64,000 bases of DNA. Origin: an uncultured Microbacterium sp. (lineage in GTDB: Bacteria; Actinomycetota; Actinomycetes; Actinomycetales; Microbacteriaceae). Location of the stretch: the NCBI RefSeq assembly GCF_937927635.1, contig NZ_CALBRW010000011.1, positions 50,458-114,457 on the forward strand. The letters are read 5' to 3'. Position numbers and translations under genes: made by a program. The notes beneath the pieces are model-generated. The model was not told the origin of the DNA. It ran no database searches and saw nothing but the letters and a program-made list of their open reading frames with translations. Below are positions 1-8,612 of this stretch, piece by piece; position 1 is the stretch's first letter; every line of letters starts with the position of its first letter.

Positions 1-1
1 C

Positions 2-1102
2 ATCAGCGCCATCGCGCTGCCCGAGCGCCGATCCCGCGAGCTGACGGTGCTGTTCACCATCCCGATCATCGTCATCGCGTTCCCCGTCGCGGCGTACTTC
101 GCCTCGATGAACTGGAACGGCCACGTGCCGGTGACCGTCGCCTCGGCGACCTCCGTCGTCGGGTTCACCCCGCTGGCCGCGCCGCAGGCGTTCCTGTACC
201 ACCTCGCCGCGGGCGACGCGGGGGCGGCCTGGGTCAGCGGACTGATCGCCCTCCTCACGCTCGGCGGGCTCCTGGCGGTATGGATGATCCTCGTGCGACG
301 CCTGCTCAGCACCACCGAGCGCCCGCACGCCGCGCGCGAGCGCGTGGGACTGGGCTGGTTCTCCGGGCTCCCCGCCAATGCGTTCGGGGGAGTGGCCGCG
401 CGCAGCCTGGTGTACTGGCTGCGCGACCGCCGCTACATCGTGAACGTCCTGATCGTCCCCATCGCCGGCGTCCTGACGGTGTTCCCGCTGATGGTCGCCG
501 GGGTGCCCGCATGGGCCGCCGCGCTCGTGCCCGTGCCGCTGATGGCGCTGTTCTTCGGCTGGCTGCCGCACAACGACGTCGCCTACGACTCCACAGCCCT
601 GTGGCTGCACATCGCCAGCGGCGTGCGCGGCGTGCCCGATCGGCTCGGCCGGCTGGTGCCCGTGCTGCTGGTGGCCGTCCCCGTGCTGGCCGTCGCCGTC
701 TCCGTGACACTGGTCACCATCGACAAGTGGACTCTGCTGCTGCCGCTGGTGGGTGTGGCGGCCGTGCTGCTGCTGACGGGACTCGGCATGTCGAGCATCG
801 CCTCCGTCGTCGCCCCGTACGCGGTCTCGCGCCCCGGTGACAGCCCTTTCCAGCAGCCGCAGCGCTCGTCGTCGCACGGCTCGTTCGGCGCCGCGGGCAC
901 GTTCGTGGGTGCGCTGCTGTTCAGCGCCCCCACCGTGTGGCTGTTCGTGCTGACCGTCGTCGATGGGGATCAGCATGCGCCCGCGACCTTCTGGACCGGC
1001 ATCGTCACCGGCATCCTCGTGCTGGCCGGAGGCGCCGCCATCGGCGGTGCGATCTTCGAGCGCAGCGGCACGCGGCTGATGGAGTTCGTCGAGACCACCT
1101 GA
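2..1102 (+). CDS. Membrane permease, probably ABC-2 type, 5' truncated
   Basis: The reading frame is open from the first base of the window, so the N terminus lies outside. About 366 residues remain. At least eight hydrophobic segments are visible, for example IPIIVIAFPVAAYFA, LIALLTLGGLLAVWMILV and the late GIVTGILVLAGGAAIGGAIF. A central stretch, ARSLVYWLRDRRYIVNVLI, resembles the membrane half of large ABC-2-like exporters of actinobacteria, and this is the basis for the family guess. Substrate unknown. No ATPase is visible because the upstream neighbour is missing. It could equally be another polytopic protein of unknown function. Confidence 0.6.
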   Translation: MSAIALPERRSRELTVLFTIPIIVIAFPVAAYFASMNWNGHVPVTVASATSVVGFTPLAAPQAFLYHLAAGDAGAAWVSGLIALLTLGGLLAVWMILVRRLLSTTERPHAARERVGLGWFSGLPANAFGGVAARSLVYWLRDRRYIVNVLIVPIAGVLTVFPLMVAGVPAWAAALVPVPLMALFFGWLPHNDVAYDSTALWLHIASGVRGVPDRLGRLVPVLLVAVPVLAVAVSVTLVTIDKWTLLLPLVGVAAVLLLTGLGMSSIASVVAPYAVSRPGDSPFQQPQRSSSHGSFGAAGTFVGALLFSAPTVWLFVLTVVDGDQHAPATFWTGIVTGILVLAGGAAIGGAIFERSGTRLMEFVETT

Positions 1103-1123
1103 CCCCGGCGTCATCCCGGCGGC

Positions 1124-1129
1124 TAGAAT
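1124..1129 (+). promoter_or_regulatory. -10 element TAGAAT, leaderless start
   Basis: TAGAAT ends 6 nt before the ATG at 1136, so transcription should start at or next to the start codon. No Shine-Dalgarno sequence is present. Confidence 0.7.
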
Positions 1130-1135
1130 CTCGAC

Positions 1136-1402
1136 ATGAGCATTCCGCTGGACAACCCCGATCACGGTGGCGTGGCAACACTGGATCGCGAACTCGAAGA
1201 GCTCCTCCGCGAGGAGAACCTCGAGCCCGGCGACCACGAGCGCTTCTCCCACTACGTCAAGAAGGACAAGATCCTCGAGTCCGCCCTCACCGGCAAGCCG
1301 GTGCGAGCGCTCTGCGGCAAGAAGTGGACTCCGGGGCGCGACCCCGAGAAGTTCCCGATCTGCCCGACGTGCAAGGAGATCTACGACAAGATGATGCGCT
1401 GA
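1136..1402 (+). CDS. DUF3039 domain protein (small zinc-ribbon-like)
   Basis: A protein of 88 residues of the DUF3039 family, common in actinobacteria and of unknown function. The N-terminal half is acidic and charged. The C-terminal half carries CGKKWTPGRDPEKFPICPTC, with three cysteines that look like part of a metal-binding knuckle. The ATG at 1136 is chosen because a TAGAAT -10 lies just upstream, giving a leaderless mRNA. It is convergent with pncB, with 50 nt between their stops. Confidence 0.85.
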   Translation: MSIPLDNPDHGGVATLDRELEELLREENLEPGDHERFSHYVKKDKILESALTGKPVRALCGKKWTPGRDPEKFPICPTCKEIYDKMMR

Positions 1403-1452
1403 TCCGAGTCAGTCCGCGTCAATGCCCTTCGACTCGTCGCTGCGCTCCTCGC

Positions 1453-2790
1453 TCAGGAACCAGTCGGCCCCTCCGGGGCGTCAATGAATAGAGTCGGGAT
1501 CGCAGGATCCGACTTGCTGAGCGCGAGGGCGCGCACAGGCAGCTCCTCGCGCACCTTCAGGTGATGCTCCCTCGCGGACTCCGTGCCCGCGTGTCCCTCG
1601 TAGGCGGTGTCGACGTCGCCGTCCTGCACCAGCACGACCTGCAGTGGCCGCGAGTCGGGGTGCGCCGCCGGCTCGTCGACGCGCTCGAAGCCGTCGGCCA
1701 CCGAGATCGTCTCGGCCACGGCCACGCCGTTCGCAAGAGTGCGGAAGGCAGCCTTGCGTCCGCCCTTGGAGGCCTTGTCGGCGGATGCCTTGGCGACGGC
1801 GACCCAGCCGCCCGCGGCATCCTGCCTGGCGACGAGCTTGTAGACCATGCCCGCGGTCGGGTATCCGGATCCGGTGACCACCGAGGTGCCCACGCCGTAG
1901 GCATCCACGGGAGAGGCTGCGAGAGCCGCGATGGCGTACTCGTCGAGGTCGCTGGTGACGGTGATCTTCGTCCCCGTCGCGCCCAGTTCGTCGAGCTGTG
2001 CGCGCACCGCACCCGCCACGATCGGCAGGTCGCCGGAGTCCAGCCGCACGCCGCCGAGTGACGTGCCGGCCACACGGATGGCCGTCTCCACGCCCGTGCG
2101 GATGTCGTAGGTGTCCACCAGCAGGGTCGTGCCGGTGCCGAGGCTGTCCACCTGCGCGCGGAACGCGTCCTCCTCGGTCTCGTGCAGCAGGGTCCAGGAA
2201 TGCGCGGCGGTGCCCATCGTCGGGATGCCCCAGGCGCGGCCCGCCTCGAGGTTGCTGGTGGCGCCGAACCCGGCGATGTACGCCGCACGGGCGGCGGCGA
2301 CGGCGGACTGCTCGGCGGCGCGCCGCGAGCCCATCTCGGCCAGCGGGCGCTCCCCGGCGGCGATGCTCATGCGCGAGGCCGCCGTGGCCACGGCCGAGTC
2401 GTGATTGAGCACGCTCAGTGCGAGGGTCTCCAGCACCACGGCATCGGCGAAGCTGCCCTCCACTGTCAGGATCGGGGAGCCGGGGAAGTACAGCTCGCCC
2501 TCGCGGTAGCCGCGGATCGTGCCCGTGAAGCGGTAGCCCTCCAGGTAGCGCAGCGCGTCGGCATCCACCACGTCGTTGTCGCGCAGGTACTTCAGTTCGT
2601 CGTCGCCGAAACGGAACTCGCGCAGCAGCGACAGCAGGCGTCCGGTGCCGGCCACCACGCCGAAGCGGCGCCCGCCGGAGAGCCGGCGGGAGAACAGCTC
2701 GAAGACCGAGGGGCGGCTCGCCGTGCCGTCGCGCAGCGCGGCGGCGAGCATGGTCAGTTCATAGCGGTCGGTGAGGAACGCGGAGCTCAT
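1453..2790 (-). CDS. pncB: Nicotinate phosphoribosyltransferase
   Basis: A cytosolic enzyme of NAD salvage that joins nicotinate to PRPP, with ATP hydrolysis, to give nicotinate mononucleotide. Length is 445 residues, normal for the family. The N terminus TDRYELTMLAAALRDG is the family signature. Other landmarks are GTAAHSW, whose His corresponds to the one phosphorylated in characterised enzymes, GVRLDSGDL, and GVGTSVVTG of the phosphate-binding region. The ATG start is supported by a TAGACT -10 six nt upstream on the minus strand. It is monocistronic, divergent from the glucosaminidase gene. Confidence 0.95.
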   Translation of the reverse strand: MSSAFLTDRYELTMLAAALRDGTASRPSVFELFSRRLSGGRRFGVVAGTGRLLSLLREFRFGDDELKYLRDNDVVDADALRYLEGYRFTGTIRGYREGELYFPGSPILTVEGSFADAVVLETLALSVLNHDSAVATAASRMSIAAGERPLAEMGSRRAAEQSAVAAARAAYIAGFGATSNLEAGRAWGIPTMGTAAHSWTLLHETEEDAFRAQVDSLGTGTTLLVDTYDIRTGVETAIRVAGTSLGGVRLDSGDLPIVAGAVRAQLDELGATGTKITVTSDLDEYAIAALAASPVDAYGVGTSVVTGSGYPTAGMVYKLVARQDAAGGWVAVAKASADKASKGGRKAAFRTLANGVAVAETISVADGFERVDEPAAHPDSRPLQVVLVQDGDVDTAYEGHAGTESAREHHLKVREELPVRALALSKSDPAIPTLFIDAPEGPTGS

Positions 2791-2796
2791 CCGCCC

Positions 2797-2802
2797 AGTC
2801 TA
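2797..2802 (-). promoter_or_regulatory. -10 element TAGACT of pncB, leaderless
   Basis: Read on the minus strand, TAGACT ends 6 nt before the pncB ATG (2790), predicting a leaderless transcript. Confidence 0.7.
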
Positions 2803-2880
2803 TGGTGAGGCGATGATCTTCCTCGTGGCGGTGCGGGCGGACTCCGTGGCAGGCTCGTGGAGGGGCATGAAGGGATGAGC

Positions 2881-4380
2881 ATGGACGAGGAGCTGCGCAG
2901 ACTCGCCAATGGCGTCGTGTGGCCGGGGTTCCTCGGCTCCGCAGTGCCGGACTGGCTGGAGCAGGAGCTCGCGGCCGGGCTGGCGGGCGTGGTCTACTTC
3001 GCGCAGAACCTGCACGGCGACACGGCCGCTCTCAGCGCCCGCATCCACGAGATCGCCCCGCTGGCGCTGATCGGCATCGACGAGGAGGGCGGCTCGGTCA
3101 CCAGGCTGGAGACCGCCACCGGTTCGACGGCGCCCGGCGCCGCGCAGCTCGGGGCCGTGGACGATCTGCGAGCGACGCGCGCCACGGGCTACGAGATCGC
3201 TCGACGCTGCGACGCCGTCGGCGCCGACGTGGTGCTGGGACCGGTCGCCGACGTCAACACCGACCCGCGCAATCCCGTGATCGGCACACGATCGTTCGGC
3301 AGCGACACGGATCTCGTGTCCCGGCATGCGGCGGCCGCCGTGCGCGGCATCCAGGATGCCGGCCTCGCGGCCTGTGCGAAGCACTACCCGGGCCACGGCG
3401 ACACGGCGCTGGACTCGCACCACGACCTGCCCCGCATCGACGCACCGGTGGCGGAGATCACGGCGCGGCACCTGCCGCCGTTCGCCGCGGTGGTCGATGC
3501 CGGCGTTCAGGCCGTCATGACTGCGCACATCGTCGTGCCCGCCTGGGGCGACGCCCCCGCCACGCTCAATCCCCGCATCCTCGGGATGCTGCGGGCGGGC
3601 GGCTTCGACGGTGTGATCGTCACAGACGCGCTGGACATGGCCGCCGTCCGCGAGACCGTGGGGCTCGGGCCCGGCGCGGTGGCGGCGCTGAACGCCGGCG
3701 CCGACCTGCTGTGCGTCGGCAACCCCACCAACCCCGGTCAGGCGATGCTGCCGGACCAGGACCAGCACGATTTCCACGCCGTGCGGGATGCCGTCGTCGA
3801 GGCGATCCGCAGCGGTGCGCTCCCGCGCGAGCGGGTGGCCGAGGCAGCGGCCCGCGTCGCGCGGATGGCGGAGCGCGTTCGCTCGCGTCCGGCGGTGCCG
3901 GAGACCCGCTTCGACGCCGCGGCCGTGGTGCAGCGCGCGGTCACCGTCCGCGGGCGGCTGCGGCCCCTGCCGGACGTGCCGACCGCCGTCATCGACATCC
4001 GCCGCCGCTCGTCGTTGGCCGTGGACAGCGCTGCGGGCCATGTCGCCCTCGCCCTGGCCGCCGGCGGGCCGACCCTGCGATGGGAAGCGACGGCAGATGC
4101 TGTGCGAGTCGACGCCGTGCCGGTCGCGGCCGGAGAGGGTCCTCTGATCGTGCTGGCGGATCGGCTGGACGCGGGCGCCGCGCAGCGCGCGCTCGCCGAG
4201 CGCCTGGCCCGGGCGTACCGCGCGGTGATCGTCGACGTCGGCGTGCCCGGGCCTGCCATCGACGACGTCCCCGTGATCGAGGTCCGCGGAGCCGGGCTCC
4301 TCGGCGCGCAGCAGGCGCGGCGTCTGCTCGTGGGCGCCCCGTATCGACCGTCCCCGAGCGAACTGGAGGATCTCACATGA
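2881..4380 (+). CDS. Glycoside hydrolase family 3, NagZ-like beta-N-acetylglucosaminidase
   Basis: A 499-residue family 3 glycosidase. It carries the NagZ signature KHYPGHGDT followed by SHHDLP, whose His-Asp dyad is the acid/base of this subgroup, and VIVTDALDM with the likely nucleophile Asp. A C-terminal domain follows the catalytic barrel. There is no signal peptide, so it should act on internalised muropeptide or GlcNAc-MurNAc fragments in the cytosol. The ATG at 2881 has GAAGGG six nt upstream; ATG 2875, with GGAGGGG, is an equal alternative. The stop overlaps the murQ start as ATGA, so the two are translationally coupled. Confidence 0.9.
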   Translation: MDEELRRLANGVVWPGFLGSAVPDWLEQELAAGLAGVVYFAQNLHGDTAALSARIHEIAPLALIGIDEEGGSVTRLETATGSTAPGAAQLGAVDDLRATRATGYEIARRCDAVGADVVLGPVADVNTDPRNPVIGTRSFGSDTDLVSRHAAAAVRGIQDAGLAACAKHYPGHGDTALDSHHDLPRIDAPVAEITARHLPPFAAVVDAGVQAVMTAHIVVPAWGDAPATLNPRILGMLRAGGFDGVIVTDALDMAAVRETVGLGPGAVAALNAGADLLCVGNPTNPGQAMLPDQDQHDFHAVRDAVVEAIRSGALPRERVAEAAARVARMAERVRSRPAVPETRFDAAAVVQRAVTVRGRLRPLPDVPTAVIDIRRRSSLAVDSAAGHVALALAAGGPTLRWEATADAVRVDAVPVAAGEGPLIVLADRLDAGAAQRALAERLARAYRAVIVDVGVPGPAIDDVPVIEVRGAGLLGAQQARRLLVGAPYRPSPSELEDLT

Positions 4381-5318
4381 GCACCGACGACCTGAACCGC
4401 ACGCTCGACGCCCTGGCCACCGAGCAGGTGGACCCGGCGGCCGCGCACTTGGACGAGCTCGGCACCGGCGCCCAGGTGGCGCTGATGATGACGCACGCGG
4501 CGCAGGCGGCATCCGCCGTCGCCGCCTGCGCCGACAGCATCGCCGCGGCCGTGGACGGGATCGCCGCCCGCCGCGCGCGGGGCGGGCGCCTCGTCTACAT
4601 CGGTGCCGGCACCGCCGGACGGATGGGCGTGCTGGACGCCAGCGAGATCCCGCCGACGTTCGGCACCGACCCCGCCGAGGTCGTCGGGCTCATCGCGGGC
4701 GGCGATGAGGCGCTGCGTCACGCGGTCGAGAACGCCGAGGATGACGCGCTCGCCGGCATCACGGACCTGGAGGACATCGGACTCAGCGCTGACGACGCGG
4801 TGGTCGGCATCTCGGCATCCGGACGAACGCCGTACGTCGTCGCCGCTCTCGCCCACGCTCAGCGGGCGGGGGCGTTCACCGTGTCACTGGCATGCAACAC
4901 GACAGCCGCGATCTCGCAGGGTGTGGATGTGGCCATCGAGGTGGCCGTCGGCCCTGAGGTCGTCGCCGGCTCCACCCGGCTGAAGGCCGGAACCGCGCAG
5001 AAGCTCGTGCTGAACACGCTGTCGACGCTGACGATGGTGCACGAGGGCAAGGTGCTGGGGAACCTCATGATCGACGTGCAGGCCACCAACGAGAAACTGC
5101 GCGTGCGGGCGCAGCGCATCGTCGTCCGCGCGACGGGAGCGGATGCCGACACCGCCGCCGCCGCGCTGGCCGCAGCCGGCGGTTCGGCCGCCCTCGCCAT
5201 CGCCATCCTCGCCACCGGACTCGACGCCGATGCGGCCAGGGCCGCGCTGCGCGACGCCGGCGACCTGCGCACGCTCGTGCACGCGTCAGGGACTCGCCGC
5301 AGTGGCGAGGCGGGATGA
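4377..5318 (+). CDS. murQ: N-acetylmuramic acid 6-phosphate etherase
   Basis: MurQ cleaves the lactyl ether of MurNAc-6-phosphate to give GlcNAc-6-phosphate and D-lactate in peptidoglycan recycling. The 313 residues include the SIS sugar-isomerase fold with IGAGTAGRMGVLDASEIPPT, the hallmark of the family, and SASGRTPYV as the phosphate-binding loop. A C-terminal helical extension is present. The start lies at ATGA overlapping the glucosaminidase stop, behind GGAGGA. No MurNAc PTS or kinase gene is in view, so the source of its substrate is not explained by this window. Confidence 0.95.
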   Translation: MSTDDLNRTLDALATEQVDPAAAHLDELGTGAQVALMMTHAAQAASAVAACADSIAAAVDGIAARRARGGRLVYIGAGTAGRMGVLDASEIPPTFGTDPAEVVGLIAGGDEALRHAVENAEDDALAGITDLEDIGLSADDAVVGISASGRTPYVVAALAHAQRAGAFTVSLACNTTAAISQGVDVAIEVAVGPEVVAGSTRLKAGTAQKLVLNTLSTLTMVHEGKVLGNLMIDVQATNEKLRVRAQRIVVRATGADADTAAAALAAAGGSAALAIAILATGLDADAARAALRDAGDLRTLVHASGTRRSGEAG

Positions 5319-5371
5319 CGCCGCCGATGCTCGTAGGGGCGGGCTCCGGCTGGACCGTCGCGGGCCCCGAG

Positions 5372-5377
5372 TAGGCT
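5372..5377 (+). promoter_or_regulatory. -10 element TAGGCT of murI, leaderless
   Basis: TAGGCT ends 8 nt before the murI ATG at 5386. There is no purine-rich ribosome site between them. Confidence 0.6.
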
Positions 5378-5385
5378 TGGGCATC

Positions 5386-6225
5386 ATGAACGACGCGCCC
5401 ATCGGCATCTTCGACTCCGGCGTCGGCGGACTCACCGTGGCCAGAGCCATCCGCGCGCAGCTGCCTGCGGAGTCCATGGTGTACATCGGCGACACCGCGC
5501 ACTCCCCGTACGGGCCCAAGCCCATCGCCGACGTGCGGCGGTACAGCCTCGAGGTGCTCGACACCCTGGTGGATCAGGGCGTGAAGATGCTCGTGATCGC
5601 CTGCAACACGGCATCCGCGGCCATGCTCCGCGATGCGCGCGAGCGCTACGACGTGCCCGTCGTCGAGGTCATCGGACCCGCTGTGCGCCGCGCCGTCTCC
5701 ACCACACGCAACGGCCGCGTGGGCGTGATCGGCACGGTCGGCACCATCGGCTCGCGGGCGTACCAGGACATGCTGGAGGTCGACGAGCGCCTGCAGGTGT
5801 TCACCGCCGCCTGCCCGCGGTTCGTGGAGTTCGTCGAGGCCGGCATCACCGGCACACCCGAGGTGCTGGCCGTCGCCGAGGACTACCTCGCGCCGCTCCG
5901 GGATGCCGACGTCGACACCCTCGTGCTGGGATGCACGCACTACCCGTTCCTGCGCGGCGCCATCAGCTACGTGATGGGCGACGGCGTCTCCCTGGTCTCC
6001 AGCGACGACGAGACCGCCGCCGACGTGTACCGTCAGCTGGTGCGCGGCGACCTGCTCGCACCGTCGGATGCTGTGGCGTCGTACACCTATGAGGCCACCG
6101 GCTCCTCCGCCGACGACTTCACTGCGCTGGCCAACCGGCTGATGGGCCATGAGGTGCGCGATGTGCAGCTCGTGCAGACCGGTGTCATCACCCTGCCGGA
6201 CCTGTCCGGCGCCGAGATGCTCTGA
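5386..6225 (+). CDS. murI: Glutamate racemase
   Basis: It interconverts L- and D-glutamate to supply D-Glu for peptidoglycan. Length 279 residues. The N terminus IGIFDSGVGGLTVARAI holds the first catalytic-site loop, CNTASA holds the first catalytic Cys, and LGCTHYPFL holds the second Cys and the catalytic His. The start at 5386 is set by the MNDAPIGIFDSG N terminus and a -10 just upstream. It follows murQ after 67 nt with its own promoter, then rph and rdgB, a common actinobacterial order. Confidence 0.95.
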   Translation: MNDAPIGIFDSGVGGLTVARAIRAQLPAESMVYIGDTAHSPYGPKPIADVRRYSLEVLDTLVDQGVKMLVIACNTASAAMLRDARERYDVPVVEVIGPAVRRAVSTTRNGRVGVIGTVGTIGSRAYQDMLEVDERLQVFTAACPRFVEFVEAGITGTPEVLAVAEDYLAPLRDADVDTLVLGCTHYPFLRGAISYVMGDGVSLVSSDDETAADVYRQLVRGDLLAPSDAVASYTYEATGSSADDFTALANRLMGHEVRDVQLVQTGVITLPDLSGAEML

Positions 6226-6282
6226 CCCCGACCCGACATCGCTCCGCGAACCCCTGAGTCTCCGAACCCCCGAGAGGACACC

Positions 6283-7017
6283 ATGTCAGACACCGTCCGC
6301 GCCGATGGGCGCCGCACCGACCAGCTCCGAGAGATCACCATTGAACGCGGCTGGTCCGCCAACGCGGAGGGCTCGGCGCTGATCAGCTTCGGCGGCACGC
6401 GCGTGCTGTGCACGGCATCCTTCACCAACGGCGTCCCGCGCTGGCTGACCGGCAAGGGCAAGGGCTGGGTCACCGCCGAGTACGCCATGCTGCCGCGGGC
6501 GACCAACTCGCGCAACGACCGTGAGAGCGTGAAGGGGCGCATCGGCGGACGCACGCACGAGATCTCCCGCCTGATCGGCCGCGCGCTGCGCGCCGTGGTG
6601 GACACCAAGGCCCTGGGCGAGAACACCATCGTGATCGACTGCGACGTGCTGCAGGCGGACGGCGGCACCCGCACCGCGGCCATCACCGGGGCCTACGTGG
6701 CTCTGGCCGACGCCATCGAGTGGGGTCGCGAGAAGAAGTTCATCGGCAAGAACTCCACTCCGCTGCTGGACTCGGTCGCCGCGGTGTCCGTCGGCATCAT
6801 CGACGGCGAGCCCATGCTCGACCTGGCATATGTCGAGGACGTGCGCGCGGAGACCGACATGAACGTGGTCGTGACCGGTCGCGGGCTGTTCGTCGAGGTG
6901 CAGGGCACCGCCGAGGGCGCCCCCTTCGACAAGCGCGAGCTGGACGCCCTGCTGGAGCTGGGCGTGAACGGCTGCGCCGACCTGAAGGCGCACCAACTGC
7001 AGGTGCTGGGCGCGTGA
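6283..7017 (+). CDS. rph: Ribonuclease PH
   Basis: A phosphorolytic 3'-5' exoribonuclease that trims the 3' ends of tRNA precursors. It has 244 residues, the standard length. The N terminus RADGRRTDQLREI and the phosphate-site stretch GGRTHEISRLIGRALR are characteristic, as is CDVLQADGGTRTAAITGA. The start is preceded by GAGAGGA. The stop overlaps the GTG of rdgB (GTGA), a coupling seen widely in actinobacteria. Confidence 0.96.
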   Translation: MSDTVRADGRRTDQLREITIERGWSANAEGSALISFGGTRVLCTASFTNGVPRWLTGKGKGWVTAEYAMLPRATNSRNDRESVKGRIGGRTHEISRLIGRALRAVVDTKALGENTIVIDCDVLQADGGTRTAAITGAYVALADAIEWGREKKFIGKNSTPLLDSVAAVSVGIIDGEPMLDLAYVEDVRAETDMNVVVTGRGLFVEVQGTAEGAPFDKRELDALLELGVNGCADLKAHQLQVLGA

Positions 7018-7607
7018 AGGTCGTCCTGGCCACCCACAACCCGCACAAGGTCGCGGAGTTCCAGCAGATCGTCGCAGCCACCCGCCCCGACCTCGAGATC
7101 GTCGCCTACGACGGGCCCGAGCCCGTCGAGGACGGCGTGACGTTCGCGCAGAACGCGCTCATCAAGGCCCGCGCGGCGGCGGAGCACACCGGACTGCCGG
7201 CGCTCGCAGACGACTCCGGCATCTGCGTGGACGTGCTGGGCGGGTCGCCCGGCGTGTTCTCGGCGTACTGGGCGGGGCAGAAGAAGGATGCCACCGCCAA
7301 CCTCGAGCTGCTGCTGGATCAGTTGCGCGACATCGCCGACCCGCACCGCGCCGCGCAGTTCCACGCCACCATCGCGCTGGTCGTGCCCGGCGGCGCCGAG
7401 CACACCGTGCAGGGCGTCTGGCCCGGTCGTCTCGCACACCGGCCGGCCGGCCCCGGCGGGTTCGGCTACGACCCGATCTTCATCCCGGACGGGCAGGATG
7501 CCGGCGCCGAGCGCACCGTCGGCGAGTTCACGGATGCCGAGAAGCAGGCCCAGTCGCACCGTGCTCGAGCGTTCCAGGCGCTGATCCCGCTGCTGGCGGA
7601 GCTCTAG
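7014..7607 (+). CDS. rdgB: Non-canonical purine NTP pyrophosphatase (RdgB/HAM1)
   Basis: It hydrolyses ITP, dITP and XTP to monophosphates and so cleans the nucleotide pool. The 197 residues carry ATHNPHKVAEFQ at the N terminus, LADDSGICVDVLGG with the metal-binding and catalytic Asp residues, and GGFGYDPIF in the base-recognition region. The GTG start at 7014 overlaps the rph stop. The final third, DAGAERTVGEFTDAEKQAQSH, matches the family end where the S-H-R motif closes the site. Confidence 0.95.
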   Translation: MKVVLATHNPHKVAEFQQIVAATRPDLEIVAYDGPEPVEDGVTFAQNALIKARAAAEHTGLPALADDSGICVDVLGGSPGVFSAYWAGQKKDATANLELLLDQLRDIADPHRAAQFHATIALVVPGGAEHTVQGVWPGRLAHRPAGPGGFGYDPIFIPDGQDAGAERTVGEFTDAEKQAQSHRARAFQALIPLLAEL

Positions 7608-7673
7608 GCGCTACTGAGAACCGTTACCGTTCCCGACTGCGCGGAAACGGCGCTGACCGGCGTGTTCCCGGCC

Positions 7674-7679
7674 TAGCCT
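7674..7679 (+). promoter_or_regulatory. -10 element TAGCCT, leaderless
   Basis: TAGCCT ends 6 nt before the ATG at 7686 of the cation transporter gene. Confidence 0.6.
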
Positions 7680-7685
7680 GGAAGC

Positions 7686-8606
7686 ATGCACGATCACGCT
7701 CCCGCCCCCGGCGGCCTCCGCGACGCCGGACACCGGCGCCTGCTGGCCATCTCGCTGGGCCTGACGGCGACAGTGATGGTCGTGCAGATCGTGGGCGCGA
7801 TCCTGTCGGGTTCCCTGGCGCTGCTGGCCGACGCCGCGCACATGTTCACGGACTCGTCGGCTCTGGTGATCGCGCTGATCGCCACGGCCGTCGCCGCGCG
7901 CCCTGCCGATGCCCGCCGCACCTTCGGCTACCAGCGCGCCGAGGTGTTCGCCGCGCTCATCAACGCGATCATCCTCATCGTGCTGACCGTGAGCGTCGCG
8001 ATCGGCGGCGTCCAGCGCCTGCTGAACCCCGGTGATGTCGAGGTGGCGGGGCCGGTCATGCTGACCGTGGCCGTGATCGGCATGCTCGCCAACGCCGCAT
8101 CCCTGTGGCTGCTCAGCCGTGCCCAGGCCACCAGCATCAATGTGCGCGGCGCGTACCTCGAGGTGATGGGCGACCTGCTGGGATCGGTCATGGTGATCGT
8201 GGCCGCCATCGTCATCGTCACGACGGGATGGATGCCGGCAGATGCCATCGCCTCCCTGCTGATCGCCGCGATGATCGTCCCCCGCGCCATCTCGCTGCTG
8301 CGCGAGGTGGTCTCGGTGCTGGCCGAGTCCGCGCCCCAGGGCATGTCGGTGGACGAGATCCGCACACACCTGAAGGGCTACCGGGGCGTGGTCGACGTGC
8401 ATGATGTGCACGTGTGGCAGCTCACCCGAGGCGCGCCCGTGTTCACAGCGCACGTGATCGTCGCGCCCGCGGTGTACACCGCCGACCGCTCCGCGGAGCT
8501 GCTGGCCGAGCTGCAGTCCTGCCTGGCCGAGCACTTCGACGTGGAGCACTCCACCTTCCAGCTCGAGCCCGCCGGCCACGACGACTGCGAATCCACGCAC
8601 GCCTGA
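7686..8606 (+). CDS. Cation diffusion facilitator transporter
   Basis: An inner-membrane divalent cation:proton antiporter of the CDF family, 306 residues, with about six transmembrane segments and a C-terminal cytosolic domain (VDVHDVHVWQLT). The second helix has DAAHMFTDSS with the expected His and Asp ligands. The matching helix-5 position reads YLEVMGDLLGS, so the usual His of Zn/Co/Cd carriers is Glu here while the Asp is kept. The N terminus begins with a short His-containing tail. The metal is not predictable. Transcription is monocistronic from a leaderless promoter. Confidence 0.88.
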   Translation: MHDHAPAPGGLRDAGHRRLLAISLGLTATVMVVQIVGAILSGSLALLADAAHMFTDSSALVIALIATAVAARPADARRTFGYQRAEVFAALINAIILIVLTVSVAIGGVQRLLNPGDVEVAGPVMLTVAVIGMLANAASLWLLSRAQATSINVRGAYLEVMGDLLGSVMVIVAAIVIVTTGWMPADAIASLLIAAMIVPRAISLLREVVSVLAESAPQGMSVDEIRTHLKGYRGVVDVHDVHVWQLTRGAPVFTAHVIVAPAVYTADRSAELLAELQSCLAEHFDVEHSTFQLEPAGHDDCESTHA

Positions 8607-8612
8607 CCTGGC

